64,000 nt of DNA, from assembly GCA_003254905.1 (NCBI GenBank), contig QANU01042752.1, forward strand, positions 683,385-747,384, in the 5' to 3' direction. Under the pieces are notes generated by a model. That model did not search any database, was not told the DNA's origin, and was given only the letters and a program-made list of their open reading frames with translations. The position numbers and the translations under genes were made by a program. The first letter of the stretch is position 1, and the number at the start of each line of letters is the position of its first letter. Of the stretch, positions 61,065-64,000 are shown piece after piece. This DNA is from Nissolia schottii (Eukaryota > Streptophyta > Magnoliopsida > Fabales > Fabaceae).

Positions 61065-61990
61065 GCTAATCCCACAACTCCTTCAGCTCATCGATCAAAG
61101 GCTGTATGTAAACGTCTATGTCTTTTCCAGGCATTTTCTTACCCGGAATGACCATTGAGAGAATGAAGGAAGTCTGCTTCATGCATATCCAAGGAGGGGT
61201 GTTGTACGGAATGAGAATCACAGGCCAAAATGCTATATATAGTTAGTGCTCATCTTTCCGAAAAGATTAAACCCATCACTGGCTAAAGAAAAGCAAACAT
61301 TACGCGCATCTAAAGAAAATTCAGGGAATTTGGAATCAAAGTGTCTCCATGCCTTAGCGTCTCTTGGATGCCTCAAAAAGCCATCTATATTACGCTTAGC
61401 GTCGTGCCATTTCATATCACCAGATGTCTTACTAGACATGAATAGTCTTTGCAATCGTGGAATTAAAGGAAAATAACGAAGAACCTTGGTTGCGGTAATT
61501 CTTCTTTTCATCAACTCCAATCTTTGGCTTCCATGCATCTAGATCTTCCGCATCACTTGCATTCATTCAAACTTTTATCTGCTCCCCGATATAGCATGCA
61601 ATCATTTGGACACGCATGCATGTATCTTCTTATAATTAATCCCAAGTTTTCTTATGGTTTCTTTTTTTTGGCCTCAGTACATCGATTCTGGGATCTTTGC
61701 ATGCTCAAAGGCATCCATCACACAATAGCTCGATCGATTAGCATTGACAAGGCCTTGTCACTCATCCCACAAATGCACTTGATGTGATACAGCTTCACCA
61801 AAAAAGACAACTTGGAGTACTTTGAGCATGCATCCTTGATATAGTTCGTGCATTGTGGCATCTTTGCTATCATGTTGTCTAGAGAAGTTGAAAGCATCAT
61901 AAATCAATCATGTCAAACATCTTGCAAGGTAGACCGACGAGATTGATCTTTTATCCAACTTCCTCTTGGCATGTCCGGATTTCATTGAAG
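61065..61990 (-). pseudogene. CACTA transposase (TNP2-like) pseudogene
   Basis: Minus-strand pieces follow the TNP2 order. LSFLVKLYHIKCICGMSDKA lies in 61900-61718. A decayed IRKLGINYKKIHAC stretch follows. The cysteine motif is CMLYRGADKSLNECK-stop-CG near 61590-61550. ATKVLRYFPLIPRLQRLF, DAKAWRHFDSKFPEF and NVCFSLASDGFNLFG lie in 61500-61250. VILIPYNTPPWICMKQ, DIDVYIQPLIDELKELWD end it near 61066. Family members are much longer, and the catalytic core continues past this region; it is absent here. At least two stops and three frame changes are visible. With the CACTA end at 60635 it marks a dead autonomous En/Spm-type element. Confidence 0.87.
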
Positions 61991-62289
61991 ATGTGACAGT
62001 CAGAAGTGAGACACGCACTCCATGCTGCTGTTAAATTTAAACAACACGAGGGTCTTCAAGTCCTACTTAATTGGACGGCTCAAGAAAACATGCCAGAGAT
62101 GATGTGCTATGCAGTTGGAAAAAAACATCTCAACACCCTCAAATGACTCACGGGTATTTATCCTTTTATAAATAACAGTTACGTTGTTGTATATAAATTC
62201 CTTGATACGTAGCACAGGCTGTTGAACTGTGTTGGTATATACTAAGATAGATTTGAAGGCCAAGAATGGTGATTAGGGTCAGTGAGATC

Positions 62290-62340
62290 TTGAACATCAC
62301 TCTCTACTTTCATTTTGAAAAGTAGAGGATCTTGATCCCC
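62290..62340. repeat. Palindromic dispersed repeat (AAAAGTAGAG family), copy 3
   Basis: TTGAACATCACTCTCTAC then GAAAAGTAGAGGATCTTGAT. Same orientation as 719-771. Confidence 0.5.
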
Positions 62341-63460
62341 TCAAAAATAACCACCAAAACATAGAAATAAATATTGTCAAACAAAGAAAGTGAACAATAT
62401 TAAACACGTGTGAATGGGCACGTAAAAATGTTCGGTGACAATGTTTGTTTCTCTGTTTGTAGCAATACTAAACTCATGTGTGTACAGACACGCAAAAAAT
62501 GTTTAGTGACAATATTTATTGTTCTGATGTATAATGTTTATTTTTTTATTTTGTAATGTTTGTTTCTCTGTTTGCTGGCTGTTTGTTAGATGTAAAGATA
62601 GTGCTGGCACGGGAACGAAATAGATGGTAGTTACTTAGCATCTTAATGGAAACTATTGTTTGGTCATAAAGTATTATGTTAGATGTGTTTCAAATTACGT
62701 AGAAAATAATATTTTAACTTATGTTATCTTTAGCACATTTAACATAATATTCGCCTAATAAATATAGGTCCCAGTAATTATATTCTTTTATGGCGGATTA
62801 TTTGATGTCCTCTCATTTTAAAAATTAAATTTTAATATTGTATTAATTTAAAAATTATTGAATATTCATAATAATATTTATAGTGATACATTAATTTATG
62901 TTTGGTTGATTACTTTTTTCAATTTTTATTTTTAAAAATTAAATTCTTCAATTAAAAAAATTAAAAAAAACGTGAAATAATTATGTAATTTGAGAATTCA
63001 AATTTTTTATATTACATGCCATGTAAAGCATAAAATCATTTTTTTTATAGAATATAAAAGAAATTTTTTATAAGTAATTGAAAAGATTCATGATAAAATA
63101 TCATAATTAAGAAGATGACGTGAAAGATAAGATGATAAAATATCACAACAAAATGGGGACGCACAAATCTAGGGGAGGTAGATACTCCTTTGGGATTTTT
63201 TAGAAAATTAAATCTCTCAACGATAATTATAGATAAAATAAATAAAGGCATATGACTGTTGTGTGTGGTATATATATAAGGAAACAAATTGTAGCGAGTG
63301 CAAGAGTGTCTTATGATGACTCCACCCATAAACGAATTGAACGCAAATTACACAATGTATTGAAACTTCTTTTAAACGATACGATGTCACTAGAGGAATG
63401 GTTAATTAACAGCTAGCTAGTTCAACTCTTATTTCCCTTTCAAAAGACCAACTGAATAAT

Positions 63461-63492
63461 TAATATATATATATATATATATACACACACAC
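63461..63492. repeat. (TA)n(CA)n microsatellite
   Basis: About 145 bp before the ankyrin gene start; the AT part could provide a TATA region. Confidence 0.85.
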
Positions 63493-63634
63493 GCATGTTA
63501 AGTCAACCAAAATATAAATAATTGATGGTTCATCTTTGATTCCTGAGTACATATATCTATGGGGGAATGCGTCCAACAATAGTTGAAGCTAGCAGCCACC
63601 GCAATAACAAAATAAAGAAAAACTTACAAACATA

Positions 63635-64000
63635 ATGAACCTGGCCAACGATAACGAGTTGAAAGCTGTTGCGGAATTGGGAGATATAGACCTTTTGTAC
63701 GCACTGATAGAGGAGGATCCACACGTTTTGGAGCACATGGATGCAGTACCATTTGCAGACACTCCTTTGCACGTTGCTGCATCTGCCGGCCACCTCCAGT
63801 TTGCCACCGAGATTATGCGATTGAAACCTTCGTTTGCTTTGAAGCTCAACCGGCAAGGGCTCAGCCCCATCCACCTTGCTTTACAGCACGGCCACAGGAG
63901 AATGGTGCTTCGCCTTGTGGACATCAACAAAGAACTCGTCCGGGTCAAAGGGAGAGAAGGCCTGACTCCTCTGCATCTTGCAAGCCAAACCGGAGAGGTT
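63635..64000 (+). CDS. Ankyrin-repeat protein, BDA1-like (5' part, cut by window end)
   Basis: An open frame of 122 codons runs from ATG 63635 off the end of the window. After an N-terminal LKAVAELGDIDLLYALIEED come three ankyrin repeats with the usual TPLHVAA-type cores. TPLHVAASAGHLQFATEIMR comes first, then SPIHLALQHGHRRMVLRLV and TPLHLASQTGEV at the edge. The KPSFALKLNRQGLSP and VRVKGREGLTPLH wording matches plant BDA1/ankyrin-PGG proteins. These normally have about six repeats and a C-terminal membrane region (PGG domain), and act at the plasma membrane in immunity and salicylic-acid signalling (family knowledge). Only the start is present here. Base composition is distinctly higher in GC than the flanks, as expected of a real exon. 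The ATG is the first in-frame methionine and has a purine at -3. Confidence 0.9.
   Translation, partial: MNLANDNELKAVAELGDIDLLYALIEEDPHVLEHMDAVPFADTPLHVAASAGHLQFATEIMRLKPSFALKLNRQGLSPIHLALQHGHRRMVLRLVDINKELVRVKGREGLTPLHLASQTGEV

Larger units (their letters stand above)
61995..63600. other. Intergenic DNA upstream of the ankyrin gene
   Basis: Includes the AAAAGTAGAG repeat (62290-62340) and AACATTGTC/ATGTTTGTTTCTCTG words (62345-62580) related to 28760-28960. The rest is AT-rich. No gene was recognised. Confidence 0.45.

Noticed and set aside
63557..63948. Two minus-strand frames of 105 and 119 codons
   Set aside because: Antisense of the ankyrin-repeat exon, which has clear family motifs on the plus strand.
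1..64000. tRNA, rRNA, CRISPR and known microRNA genes
   Set aside because: Looked for B-box words and common plant microRNA sequences by eye; found only SINE-like matches and nothing convincing.

Overview
This is nuclear DNA from a plant, most likely a legume and probably Glycine-like. The signs are AT-rich intergenic DNA, introns with GT/AG borders, and degenerate Ty1/copia, Ty3/gypsy, LINE, CACTA, Stowaway and SINE sequences. The few real genes look like soybean families. Species and chromosome are inferred from memory of gene families, not from a search. One N run (20141-20461) and two single Ns (4031, 23490) show a draft assembly.

Layout. 1-34900 is gene-poor and made of mobile-element debris. 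It holds a well-delimited non-autonomous CACTA element (4997-7375, TSD TAT), three copies of an AT-rich MITE family, two Stowaway-like MITEs, LINE and gypsy relics (15.9-17.1 kb), a long inverted-repeat element (27625-28156) and a SINE-like insertion with target duplications (29611-29766). A copia RT/RNase H relic lies at 35815-36665. From 37.2 to 56.7 kb come three tandem minus-strand genes for group Ib bHLH transcription factors (bHLH38/39/100/101, ORG2/ORG3 type), which regulate iron-deficiency responses. The DNA between them holds GC-rich repeats, a TGAACAAACC minisatellite, a copia integrase relic and a 3' fragment of an EXO70 exocyst gene. From 57.9 to 62 kb there is CACTA-related DNA with a broken TNP2-type transposase. 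The window ends inside the first exon of a plus-strand ankyrin-repeat gene (BDA1-like) starting at 63635.

How the genes work together. The three bHLH genes share exon 1 length, splice sites and DNA-binding residues, so they are recent tandem duplicates. They should act as partners of FIT-type bHLH proteins in iron uptake control (family knowledge). Copies 1 and 2 lack, exactly at the splice junction, the second intron that copy 3 has. All three keep a ~220-300 bp conserved block upstream, now at about 2.1, 0.9 and 0.55 kb from the start codons. Each carries a differently evolved dinucleotide microsatellite 50-85 bp before its ATG. These differences in intron content and promoter layout are the most interesting biology here. 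I found no evidence for an entirely new type of system.
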